NCBI GenBank assembly: GCA_964510375.1
Contig: CAZEBR010000039.1
Span: 1 to 13,025 of the forward strand
DNA length: 13,025 bases
Source: CAYLJV01 sp964510375
GTDB lineage: Archaea > Hadarchaeota > Hadarchaeia > Hadarchaeales > JAGGTB01
Reading direction: 5' to 3'
Shown: positions 1 to 6,634 of the stretch, in pieces
Layout: each line of letters starts with the position of its first letter
Numbering within the stretch: position 1 is the first letter of the stretch
The notes under the pieces: model-generated
What the model was told of the DNA's origin: nothing
What the model saw: the letters and a program-made list of their open reading frames with translations, nothing else
Database searches by the model: none
Position numbers and translations under genes: made by a program

Positions 1-290
1 GTTGGTATGTGTATTATTGGTACATCGAGCCTTCTCAGGCAATGGAATTAATGAACGAGAACAAGCGCAAGCTCCTTCAAAAACTCAAGGAAAGACTGGA
101 ACACGAGCGTAACACGATGTTTTTTAAGTGCGGCAACGATTGTCCGAGAGTTGAATTCGACGAGGCCGTCGAGATGGACTTTGAGTGTCCGGAGTGCGGT
201 GAAAGGATGGAGGAGTTCGATAATAGTGGTATAGTCAACGCTCTGGAACGCCAGATAGAGGCTTTAGAACAGGAACTAGCGGGGAGTTAG
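1..290 (+). CDS. tfe: Transcription factor E (TFE, alpha subunit), C-terminal part
   Basis: This is the archaeal counterpart of TFIIE-alpha, a general factor that helps open the promoter with TBP, TFB and RNA polymerase. Only the C-terminal part is present. The frame is open to the left edge, where Trp-Tyr-Val-Tyr-Tyr-Trp-Tyr-Ile matches the end of the TFE winged helix, so the GTG at 9 is an internal Val and not a start. A Lys/Glu-rich helix follows, then a zinc ribbon with Cys codons at 129 and 141 (CX3C) and 186 and 195 (CX2C), separated by a Val-Glu-Phe-Asp-Glu-Ala-Val segment typical of TFE. A short coiled-coil tail (LERQIEALEQE) ends the protein. The TAG stop at 288-290 directly abuts the next gene. 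Family assignment is firm; only the N-terminal winged helix is missing. Confidence 0.92.
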   Translation, partial: WYVYYWYIEPSQAMELMNENKRKLLQKLKERLEHERNTMFFKCGNDCPRVEFDEAVEMDFECPECGERMEEFDNSGIVNALERQIEALEQELAGS

Positions 291-806
291 TTGATTTCGG
301 AGGACCGGGCCTTCAAAATTTTGTGCGAAGAGGGATGTAGCGACAGGGTTATTGCTCATTTGAAGGCCGTTGCGGACAAGTCCGTGGAAATTGCGAAAAG
401 GATTTCCGGAGAAGGGCATGAAGTCGATGTACAGAGGGTGAGGATAGGTGCTCTACTCCACGATGTGGGGAGGTCGAGGACGCACAGTATCTCTCACGGC
501 GTTGAAGGGGCTAAGATTCTTCGGGAGAGGGGACTTTCCGAATTTTCCGGCTTTGCGGAGGATCACATTGGTGCCGGGATACCGAGAGAAGAGGCGAAAG
601 GACTGGATATCCCCACCAAGGATTACATGCCTAGTTCGCTCGAGGAAAAAATCGTGACTTACGGTGATAACTTGATCAGGGGTACCGACGTTCAGTCCTT
701 CGAAGAAGCTTTGGACGAGCTGAGGGAAGATATGGGTCCGGATCATCCTTCCTTGGAGAGATTCAGGAGCATTCACGAGGAGCTTAGGGACCTCGGGGGA
801 GTTTAG
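291..806 (+). CDS. HD-domain protein, TIGR00295-like (putative metal-dependent phosphohydrolase)
   Basis: This 171-residue protein has an HD fold, the superfamily of metal-dependent phosphohydrolases and phosphodiesterases. Probable metal ligands are His23, His57-Asp58, His92 and Asp126 (in YGDN), with His69 nearby. The opening, an acidic helix then Cys-Ser-Asp-Arg-Val-Ile-Ala-His, and the overall length fit the archaeal TIGR00295 family, whose substrate I do not know. The TTG start at 291 follows the TFE stop with no gap and in the same frame. A GGGGAG at 281-286 lies 4 bases before it. It is therefore almost certainly co-transcribed with tfe, and translation may be coupled. The C-terminus (about 130-171) is a Glu-rich helix. 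An alternative later start is unlikely because the N-terminal helix carrying His23 would be at risk. The role is not established; a nucleotide or RNA-processing hydrolase is only inference. Confidence 0.82.
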   Translation: MISEDRAFKILCEEGCSDRVIAHLKAVADKSVEIAKRISGEGHEVDVQRVRIGALLHDVGRSRTHSISHGVEGAKILRERGLSEFSGFAEDHIGAGIPREEAKGLDIPTKDYMPSSLEEKIVTYGDNLIRGTDVQSFEEALDELREDMGPDHPSLERFRSIHEELRDLGGV

Positions 807-840
807 CCTTACCTTTAGATAAATTCCAGAGGATAGAACT

Positions 841-861
841 GGGTATAGACCCGTTTTTTTT
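841..861 (+). terminator. Hairpin plus T8 tract after the tfe-HD pair
   Basis: A short stem GGGT-ATAG-ACCC (841-852) is followed by G and eight T residues (854-861), 35 bases after the HD stop. Archaeal RNA polymerase terminates at T-rich tracts, so this is a good candidate for the end of the tfe-HD transcript. The 4-bp stem is weak and may not be needed. Confidence 0.6.
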
Positions 862-951
862 GGTTAATTTGGTAGACAGAATCGATCCAAGCTTCTCACA
901 AATAAACAATTAGAACATACCTATTTCTTTTTGGTTGATTTTATCGAATCA

Positions 952-1026
952 TTTTAAACAAAACGTACAGGATCTTCCTTTTTATGCAATTGCGAGGATT
1001 TTTAAGTCTCTATAAAGGGGGAAGGT
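952..1026 (+). promoter_or_regulatory. Probable promoter and ribosome site for the Ig-like surface protein gene
   Basis: Two AT-rich TATA-like elements precede the gene: TTTTAAA at 952-958 and TTTTTAAG at 999-1006. The purine-rich GGGGGAAGGT at 1017-1026 touches the ATG at 1027 and could act as a Shine-Dalgarno. The first TATA would give a leader of roughly 45 bases that includes this site and is the better fit; the second would make a nearly leaderless mRNA. Confidence 0.35.
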
Positions 1027-2553
1027 ATGGGTAAACAAATGGATAGAAAGCACTTAATCTCAATAATCCTTGTGGTTTTAGTCGGTATTGTCGCATTATT
1101 CGTTTTAATGGGTGGTTTCGGATCGTCCACTCCCAGTCTCGGAAATTTTTCGACGGCGGAAGAGATCGGTGACGACGATAGACCTGTGGAGGAAGTAACC
1201 GAGTTCAGTCCGGATACCGAAATTATTTACGCCACGTGTGAATTGTCGAACGCTCCTCCGGACACGGAAATAAAAACCGAATGGTATTACTTGGACGATA
1301 ATGAACGGTTTACCACTCTCAGACACACTGTCGGCGGTGGATCGGGCCCGCTGTGGTTTAGATATGAGTTGGAGAATGAGAGTATGTGGCCCGTCGGAGA
1401 TTATGAAGTAAGGTTTTTCCTGAACGGTGAACGGGTCGGCGAGTCCGAATTTTCCGTGGAACCGGACGAAGAAGCCAGCTTAAGCAACTTTGCGTTGGCC
1501 GAGAATGTCGATGATGAGGGAAGACCAGTCGAGACGGTCAAAGAGCTCAGTTCCGACACGGAGAAGTTTTATGTTACTTTTGAGGTATCGAACGCCCTTT
1601 CATCCACGGAGATAAGGGGGGATCTTTATTATGTGGATAATGAAAGTTTAGTTCTCTCCACCCCTCTTAATCTGGATGGATTTTACACGGGTCCTGCTAA
1701 ATTCCATTTCACAAAACCTCACGATGGGTGGCCCACTGGAAATTATGAAGTGAGAGTCTTCCTCGATGGGGATCGGGTCGAAACGATTTCATTCTCTGTG
1801 AAGAGAGAACAAATTCGTTATAAAGAAGAGTTCGAACCTATAGAACTCCCCGCTTCCGACTACGCGAAAATGATTCCCAGCGCCGCCGATTCGCTCCAAG
1901 CGAGGAGTGGAAGGTTCGTCGATGCAAAGGAACGGTACTATTACCCGATCGACCTGGATATCGAAAATGAGAAGATAGATTTTTACGCCTGGGGCGGCGG
2001 CGTCATAATCTATGATGGTTCTTTTGAAGCGAGTAACGTTGGGAAAGAACTGGAGGATAGAGGGTTTGAAAAGGGCGAGTACAAGGGCGTGGAGACGTGG
2101 AGCGGTCCTATTGACCTTCAGAAGGGTGATAGTTTTGAACCGAGTGACAATTGGGTCGCCTTCGTGTACGGTAAAATTGTCAACGGTGACGAACAGTCAG
2201 TTAAAGCGTGTATAGAGACGGTAAATGAGGAAAGGAACTCACTCTATGATGGGGATAAGGCGAAGACGCTAATTGATGGGCTTGAATACGGAGATCAGAT
2301 TAGGATTTATCTTTCTCCTATATCGCAATTTGGGGAGATTGCGGTGGCCAACAGCGCCGGAATTATGAACGTGAATGCAGACAAATTATATTTCCAGGGA
2401 TTATACCTTTTCAGCGATTCCGATTCCGCAGAATCTTCTTTTGATAATGCTAAACAGAGATACGAAGAACAAAGTGATTATTACCAAGATTTCCAAATTA
2501 GCAGGGATAATAACATAATCCAAATATTTATTGAAGGACTGGTAAGTTCTTGA
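1027..2553 (+). CDS. Membrane-anchored surface protein with two tandem Ig-like repeats and an unassigned C-terminal domain
   Basis: This 508-residue protein has a basic N-terminus and a hydrophobic segment at about 10-28 with no lipobox Cys, so it is probably a signal anchor with the rest outside the cell. Two homologous repeats follow, about 37-146 and 151-259. Each opens with SLxNF, continues with RPVE, SxDTE and a YYxD strand, and ends with WPxGxYEVR and a strand of the FSV type; this looks like a beta-sandwich. The remaining residues (about 272-508) form another domain with VIIYDGSF at 326-333 and a GFEKGEYKGVETW segment. That phrasing resembles segments in haloarchaeal extracellular proteins of unknown role. 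The ATG at 1027 is the only start that keeps the membrane segment. It stands alone between a terminator and the next promoter. Function unknown; binding or adhesion is only a guess. Confidence 0.75.
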   Translation: MGKQMDRKHLISIILVVLVGIVALFVLMGGFGSSTPSLGNFSTAEEIGDDDRPVEEVTEFSPDTEIIYATCELSNAPPDTEIKTEWYYLDDNERFTTLRHTVGGGSGPLWFRYELENESMWPVGDYEVRFFLNGERVGESEFSVEPDEEASLSNFALAENVDDEGRPVETVKELSSDTEKFYVTFEVSNALSSTEIRGDLYYVDNESLVLSTPLNLDGFYTGPAKFHFTKPHDGWPTGNYEVRVFLDGDRVETISFSVKREQIRYKEEFEPIELPASDYAKMIPSAADSLQARSGRFVDAKERYYYPIDLDIENEKIDFYAWGGGVIIYDGSFEASNVGKELEDRGFEKGEYKGVETWSGPIDLQKGDSFEPSDNWVAFVYGKIVNGDEQSVKACIETVNEERNSLYDGDKAKTLIDGLEYGDQIRIYLSPISQFGEIAVANSAGIMNVNADKLYFQGLYLFSDSDSAESSFDNAKQRYEEQSDYYQDFQISRDNNIIQIFIEGLVSS

Positions 2554-2598
2554 CAAGGATATTTTCTAGCCAGTGATTAACTCTTTCATAAAAAAAAG

Positions 2599-2606
2599 TT
2601 TAAATT
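2599..2606 (+). promoter_or_regulatory. TATA-type promoter of the SDR gene (leaderless)
   Basis: TTTAAATT follows an A-rich run (2590-2597) and is centred about 29 bases before the TTG at 2632 and 32 before the GTG at 2635. This spacing predicts transcription starting at or just before the start codon, and no Shine-Dalgarno is visible. A leaderless mRNA is the simplest reading. Confidence 0.5.
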
Positions 2607-2631
2607 TAACTTCCGTTCCTCGGTAGTTTGT

Positions 2632-3510
2632 TTGGTGTCTTCAGTGGAAAAAGTCCTAGTTACGGGCAGTACCTCGGGTATAGGAAAGGAGACGGCGAAG
2701 GGCCTCGCTGAGAGAGGTATGAGCGTCATCCTTCACGGTCGCAACGAAAAGAGAGGCAAAGAGGCACTCCGCGAGATAAGGGAAGAGACCGGAAATGATA
2801 ACCTCGATTTGATTTTTGCGGATTTTTCATGTTTCGAAGAGGTGAGGGAACTGGCGCCTCAGGTGAGGGAGAATCATGATCGAATGGACGTTTTGGTCAA
2901 CAATGCCGGGACGGTGTTTTCGGAGCGAAAGCTAAATGAAGATGGGATCGAACTGACGTTTACTGTTAACCATCTGGCTCCGTTTTTGCTCACAAATCTA
3001 ATCCTGGATATTTTGAAAGATAACGCCCCCTCCAGAATAGTGAACGTTTCCTCCGGCGGCCACAAAGGCACCAGTCTGGATTTCGATGCTCTGACGGGGG
3101 AGGAAGGACCTGGGATGTGGCAGGCTTACAAGCAGTCCAAACTGGCGAACATCCTGTTTACTTACGAACTCGCCGAGCGACTTGAGGGGACGGGAGTAAC
3201 GGTTAACTGTCTCCATCCGGGGGGAGTCAGCACCAGGCTCGCGAGGGATAATAGCATTCTGGGATTTATATGGAATCACCTACCCTTCCTGAGGAGTCCC
3301 GAGAGCGGTGCCGAGACTTCTATCTATCTTGCGTCCTCTCCGGAGGTAGAGGGCGTCACCGGAAAGTACTTCGTCGACAGGGAGCCCGAGAGATCGTCGG
3401 ATTATTCTTACAACGAGGACGCGTGGGAGAGGCTCTGGGAGGTCAGCAAGGAACTGACGAATCTTCGAGAGGAAGAGATGATCCCTGAGGTGAGAAGCCG
3501 CTCGGATTGA
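2632..3510 (+). CDS. Short-chain dehydrogenase/reductase (SDR), retinol-dehydrogenase-like
   Basis: This is an NAD(P)-dependent oxidoreductase with a Rossmann fold, 292 residues. Visible SDR landmarks are TGSTSGIG at 11-18 (cofactor glycine motif), NNAG at 90-93, the catalytic Ser in NVSSGG (138-143), and the YxxxK pair Tyr166/Lys170. The segment after it, HPGGVSTRLARD, and the NVSSGGHKG context resemble the group that includes retinol dehydrogenases and protochlorophyllide reductase, but this does not define the substrate. The Arg at position 37 in HGRNEKR, after the second strand, suggests NADP preference. The start is TTG 2632, GTG 2635 or GTG 2644; the promoter spacing favours one of the first two. 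It has its own promoter, and its end faces the regulator gene convergently, so no functional link to the copper genes is implied. Confidence 0.9.
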   Translation: MVSSVEKVLVTGSTSGIGKETAKGLAERGMSVILHGRNEKRGKEALREIREETGNDNLDLIFADFSCFEEVRELAPQVRENHDRMDVLVNNAGTVFSERKLNEDGIELTFTVNHLAPFLLTNLILDILKDNAPSRIVNVSSGGHKGTSLDFDALTGEEGPGMWQAYKQSKLANILFTYELAERLEGTGVTVNCLHPGGVSTRLARDNSILGFIWNHLPFLRSPESGAETSIYLASSPEVEGVTGKYFVDREPERSSDYSYNEDAWERLWEVSKELTNLREEEMIPEVRSRSD

Positions 3511-3515
3511 AGTAA

Positions 3516-3541
3516 ATTTTACAGTTTCTAAATAGCTTTTT
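3516..3541 (+). terminator. T-rich termination region between convergent genes
   Basis: Just after the SDR stop the + strand reads AAATTTT, then GTTTC, then a TTTTT run at 3537-3541. Archaeal termination commonly uses such T-rich stretches. There is no clear hairpin. Only 37 bases separate the SDR stop from the stop of the opposing regulator gene. Confidence 0.35.
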
Positions 3542-3547
3542 CTGTCA

Positions 3548-4006
3548 TCATAGGTTTTTCTTGTAGGCACTGGCGCAATGCTCGCAACAAAACGGAAGAT
3601 TCTCCCCGTCAATTTCCTCGTAGTAGACCTCTCCTTCTTTGCCATAATCGGGCCGACCCTTGAAAATTTTACATTCACAGTGGGTGCATTCTTCGAGCCA
3701 AGGGTCCAGAATTTCGTGTATTAGGTTGTAAAATTTTTTTAGGACATCCGAGAAGATCTGATCTCCCTTGTCGGTGAGTTCGTAGACGGTCCTAGTCCGG
3801 CTTTTAACTTCCTTTTCTTTGGATTTCACCAATCCATTTTCTTCGAATTCCTCCAGTAAGGGATATATTTGTCCCGTCGACGGCTTTTTTCCTATCCTTT
3901 CCTCTACTTCCCTCATTATTTCATATCCATGCCTCGGTTTTTGGGAAAGCAGAGCTAGGGTGTAGAACTTGGTCAAGCTGGTAAGATATTTCGTTTCGTC
4001 TACCAT
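3548..4006 (-). CDS. PadR-family winged-helix regulator with C-terminal TRASH-like metal-binding domain; probable copper sensor
   Basis: This 152-residue cytoplasmic regulator joins two parts. Residues about 8-95 are a PadR-type winged helix with HGYEIMREVEE at 26-36 and the characteristic GQIYPLLEEFEENGLV at 45-60. Residues about 105-152 are Cys-rich: Cys107, Cys110, Cys112, then Cys140, Cys141 and Cys144 in an FCCEHCASAY context. This matches a TRASH domain, a metal-sensing zinc-finger-like unit known in archaeal copper regulators. It is divergent from the CopA-type ATPase across 68 bases, so the likely job is copper-dependent control of that exporter and of itself. The ATG at 4006 has GGGG at 4013-4016 six bases upstream. 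The canonical archaeal copper regulators pair TRASH with a different HTH, so the PadR fusion is notable. Metal identity is inferred from context. Confidence 0.85.
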   Translation of the reverse strand: MVDETKYLTSLTKFYTLALLSQKPRHGYEIMREVEERIGKKPSTGQIYPLLEEFEENGLVKSKEKEVKSRTRTVYELTDKGDQIFSDVLKKFYNLIHEILDPWLEECTHCECKIFKGRPDYGKEGEVYYEEIDGENLPFCCEHCASAYKKNL

Positions 4007-4037
4007 TTTTTACCCCGGAGGAATGTTTATTTTAGAA

Positions 4038-4049
4038 ATATTTAAATAT
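4038..4049. promoter_or_regulatory. Palindromic TATA element shared by regulator and copA
   Basis: ATATTTAAATAT is a perfect 12-bp palindrome in the 68-base divergent spacer. Counting about 26 bases from its centre gives a + strand start near 4070, just before copA, and a - strand start near 4017, about 11 bases before the regulator ATG. One element could therefore direct both promoters. This is inferred from spacing only. Confidence 0.55.
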
Positions 4050-4053
4050 GATG

Positions 4054-4068
4054 TATCAAAAACTGATA
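4054..4068. promoter_or_regulatory. Candidate operator, inverted repeat TATCA-N5-TGATA
   Basis: TATCA (4054-4058) and TGATA (4064-4068) are exact inverted half-sites with a five-base spacer. They sit between the TATA element and the predicted copA start, where a bound repressor would block polymerase. Size and symmetry suit a dimeric winged-helix protein such as the neighbouring PadR-TRASH regulator. The half-sites are short and AT-rich, so chance is possible. Confidence 0.45.
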
Positions 4069-4074
4069 TAATGA

Positions 4075-6564
4075 TTGACGATGGATAATTCTGAAATTAA
4101 GGAAATAACCCTGCGTGTGGGAGGCATGACTTGTGCGTCCTGCGCACAGACCATAGAAAAATCTCTCGGCGAGGTCGATGGAGTCGAGAGTGCTAGTGTC
4201 AACCTTGCGACGGGAAAGGCGACCGTAAAGTATGATCCCGGAAGGGTCGACGAGGATAAGATTTCGGAGACGATCGAGGATTCGGGCTACGAGCCCATGG
4301 GGGACGAGGATTTGCGGGAGGTTGCCTTGGAGATTACTGGAATGACCTGTGCTTCGTGTGCCGATAACGTGGAAAAAGCCCTCTCGGAAACGGAAGGAGT
4401 TCGGGAAGCGAACGTCAATTTGGCCACCGAGAAGGCAAGGGTGGTTTACTCCCCCGAGCTGGTTAACTCGGGAGATTTGAGGGCCGCCGTCGAGGACTCC
4501 GGCTACGGCGTGAAGTCGGAAGAGGAAGTCGAAGAGGAGACGGACGAGGTCGAAGAAGCAAAGAAAAGGACTTACGTGGCGTGGGCCGCCTCTATCCCGA
4601 TTATAGTATGGATGATTCCCGAGATGATCTTCGGGATAGTCTGGCCTAACAGAGTGATTTTCGACCTTGGCATGACGCTATTGGCAGTTCCGGTGCTGTT
4701 CTGGGTGGGGCGTCACACTTACGAAAACGCCCTGAAGACCGTCCTTCACGGATCGGCGAACATGAACGTGCTCATCTTTCTGGGATCTTTCGCGGCCTTC
4801 ATCACGGGCCCCGTGAAGCTGTTTTTCTTCCCCGAGATGCTGAACTATGCGGGAGTTGGGGCCATGATAATGGCCTTCCATCTCACCGGCCGTTATATAG
4901 AGGCGAAGGCTCGAGGCAGGGCGTCTCAGGCCATCAAGAGGCTGATGGAGCTGGAAGCGGACACTGCCAGAATAATAGATGAAGGCGAGGAGAGGGAAGT
5001 ACCCGTTGACAGGGTCGAGGAGGGCGACCGTTTCAAAGTTAGACCCGGTGAAAAAATACCGACCGACGGCGTGGTGGTTGACGGCGAAAGCTCCGTGGAC
5101 GAGTCGATGGCCACGGGAGAGTCCGCTCCCGTTCAAAAGGGGGAGGGAGATGAGGTCATAGGGTCCACGATCAATCAGGGGGGTGCCCTGACGGTCGAAG
5201 CCACCCGCGTGGGGAAGGACACCTTTTTGTCCCAGGTCATCGACATGGTCGAGGAGGCCCAGGGGACGAAGGTTCCAATTCAGAGGTTTGCCGACCGGAT
5301 TACCAGCTATTTCGTACCCGCGATAATCACGATCGCCGTTGCAACGGTGATTCTCTGGCTCACCGTTCCGGACGCCGTGGACTTCTTGGCCTCCGCTCTG
5401 GAGGGGACTTTGCCGTGGATTGATCTCTCGCTCTCGCCCCCCATGTTGGCGCTGTTTGCCGGGATAGCCACCCTCGTCATAGCGTGTCCCTGTGCGCTTG
5501 GCCTCGCGACCCCGACGGCACTGATGGTGGGTAGCGGAAAGGGTGCGGAAAACGGCATCCTGATCCAGAAGGGTGAGGCCATCCAGTCGCTCAAGGACGT
5601 CGACACGGTGGTGTTCGACAAGACCGGCACCATGACCAGGGGTGAGATGACGCTCACCGACGTGGCTTCGGTGGAGGATGGGGACGACTCCGGCAGGAGT
5701 AAAACTCTGGATCTTGCCGCTAGCGCCGAGTATAACTCCGAGCACCCGATTGGAAGGGCCGTCGTCGAAGGAGCACGCGAGGAGGGGATCGAGCCCGTTC
5801 AGCCGGAAAGTTTCGAGGCCCTCGGCGGCAGGGGGATTCGAGCGCGGGTGGACGGTAGCTCCGTAATAGTCGGCAATAGAAACTTCCTGAAAGAGGAGGG
5901 AATTGAAATTTCTCACTTGGAGGAAAGGATCGAAGAATGGGAGGACGAGGGTAAAACCGTTATCCTGGTGGCAGAAGACGGCGAACTGGTCGGGTCCGTC
6001 GCCGTGGCGGACACCCTCAAGGAGAATACAGTAGGGGCCGTAGAAGAGCTGAAGGAAATGGGACTCGAGGCCGCCATGATCACGGGGGATAATCCCAGGA
6101 CCGCCCGGGCCATAGCCGACAAGACTGGTATAACCCGCGTTTTGGCGGAGGTTCTACCCGACGAGAAGGCGGATGAGATAAGAAATCTTCAGGACGAGGG
6201 CAGGCGAGTGGCGATGGTGGGAGACGGAATAAATGATGCCCCGGCCTTGACCCAGGCCGACGTCGGAATCGCGATCGGAACGGGCACGGATATTGCGATA
6301 GAATCGGGGGAGGTGGTGCTTGTTCGGGGTGAGCTCTCCGGCGTCGTAAATGCGATCAATCTCTCTAGGAAAACCTTCGGCAAGATCAAACAGAACCTCT
6401 GGTGGGCCTTCGGGTACAACGTAACGATGATTCCGTTGGCGGTCTTGGGTATAATGCACCCTCTTTTTGCGGAGGCGGCCATGGCAATGAGTTCGGTGAC
6501 CGTGGTGACCAATGCCAATAGGCTCAAGGGTGTAAGGATAGACTTCGGAGAAGATAGTTCCTAG
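4075..6564 (+). CDS. copA: Copper-exporting P1B-type ATPase (CopA)
   Basis: This 829-residue membrane pump uses ATP to expel Cu+ from the cytoplasm. Two N-terminal heavy-metal-binding domains carry GMTCASC at 17-23 and 89-95. Membrane helices follow, with the actuator TGE at 347-349, the ion-path CPC at 471-473, the phosphorylated Asp515 in DKTGT, the HP pair at 557-558, and GDGIND at 716-721. Near the C-terminus, Tyr781-Asn782 and Met803-x-x-Ser806-Ser807 are the other membrane residues that define the Cu+ subgroup (P1B-1). All catalytic motifs are intact and the length is normal. The start is TTG 4075 or ATG 4081, both close to the predicted transcription start and without a Shine-Dalgarno, so a leaderless or near-leaderless mRNA is likely. 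It is divergent from the PadR-TRASH regulator. No copper chaperone gene follows. Confidence 0.96.
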   Translation: MTMDNSEIKEITLRVGGMTCASCAQTIEKSLGEVDGVESASVNLATGKATVKYDPGRVDEDKISETIEDSGYEPMGDEDLREVALEITGMTCASCADNVEKALSETEGVREANVNLATEKARVVYSPELVNSGDLRAAVEDSGYGVKSEEEVEEETDEVEEAKKRTYVAWAASIPIIVWMIPEMIFGIVWPNRVIFDLGMTLLAVPVLFWVGRHTYENALKTVLHGSANMNVLIFLGSFAAFITGPVKLFFFPEMLNYAGVGAMIMAFHLTGRYIEAKARGRASQAIKRLMELEADTARIIDEGEEREVPVDRVEEGDRFKVRPGEKIPTDGVVVDGESSVDESMATGESAPVQKGEGDEVIGSTINQGGALTVEATRVGKDTFLSQVIDMVEEAQGTKVPIQRFADRITSYFVPAIITIAVATVILWLTVPDAVDFLASALEGTLPWIDLSLSPPMLALFAGIATLVIACPCALGLATPTALMVGSGKGAENGILIQKGEAIQSLKDVDTVVFDKTGTMTRGEMTLTDVASVEDGDDSGRSKTLDLAASAEYNSEHPIGRAVVEGAREEGIEPVQPESFEALGGRGIRARVDGSSVIVGNRNFLKEEGIEISHLEERIEEWEDEGKTVILVAEDGELVGSVAVADTLKENTVGAVEELKEMGLEAAMITGDNPRTARAIADKTGITRVLAEVLPDEKADEIRNLQDEGRRVAMVGDGINDAPALTQADVGIAIGTGTDIAIESGEVVLVRGELSGVVNAINLSRKTFGKIKQNLWWAFGYNVTMIPLAVLGIMHPLFAEAAMAMSSVTVVTNANRLKGVRIDFGEDSS

Positions 6565-6634
6565 TGGAGAAAGACGTGTCCGGTCCTGAGCTGAGGAGTG
6601 TTCCGGTAAGAAAGGTGCCAGTTTGCCGAGTTTC

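Noticed and set aside
9..290. GTG at position 9 as the true start of the first gene
   Set aside because: The frame continues to the left edge with Trp-Tyr upstream, matching the TFE winged helix-ribbon junction, so the gene is truncated by the window.
288..293. Amber recoding (pyrrolysine) joining TFE and the HD protein
   Set aside because: TAG ends six clearly complete genes here, and the HD protein has its own plausible start and family-like N-terminus, so an ordinary stop is far more likely.
4678..5916. 412-residue open frame on the - strand
   Set aside because: It lies entirely antisense within copA, whose frame carries every P-type ATPase motif. Its Arg/Gly/His-rich composition is typical of a shadow frame in moderately GC-rich coding DNA.
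4566..6500. CopA as a Zn2+/Cd2+ exporter
   Set aside because: The CPC motif with Tyr-Asn and Met-x-x-Ser-Ser in the last membrane helices is the Cu+ signature. Zn-type pumps have different residues there.
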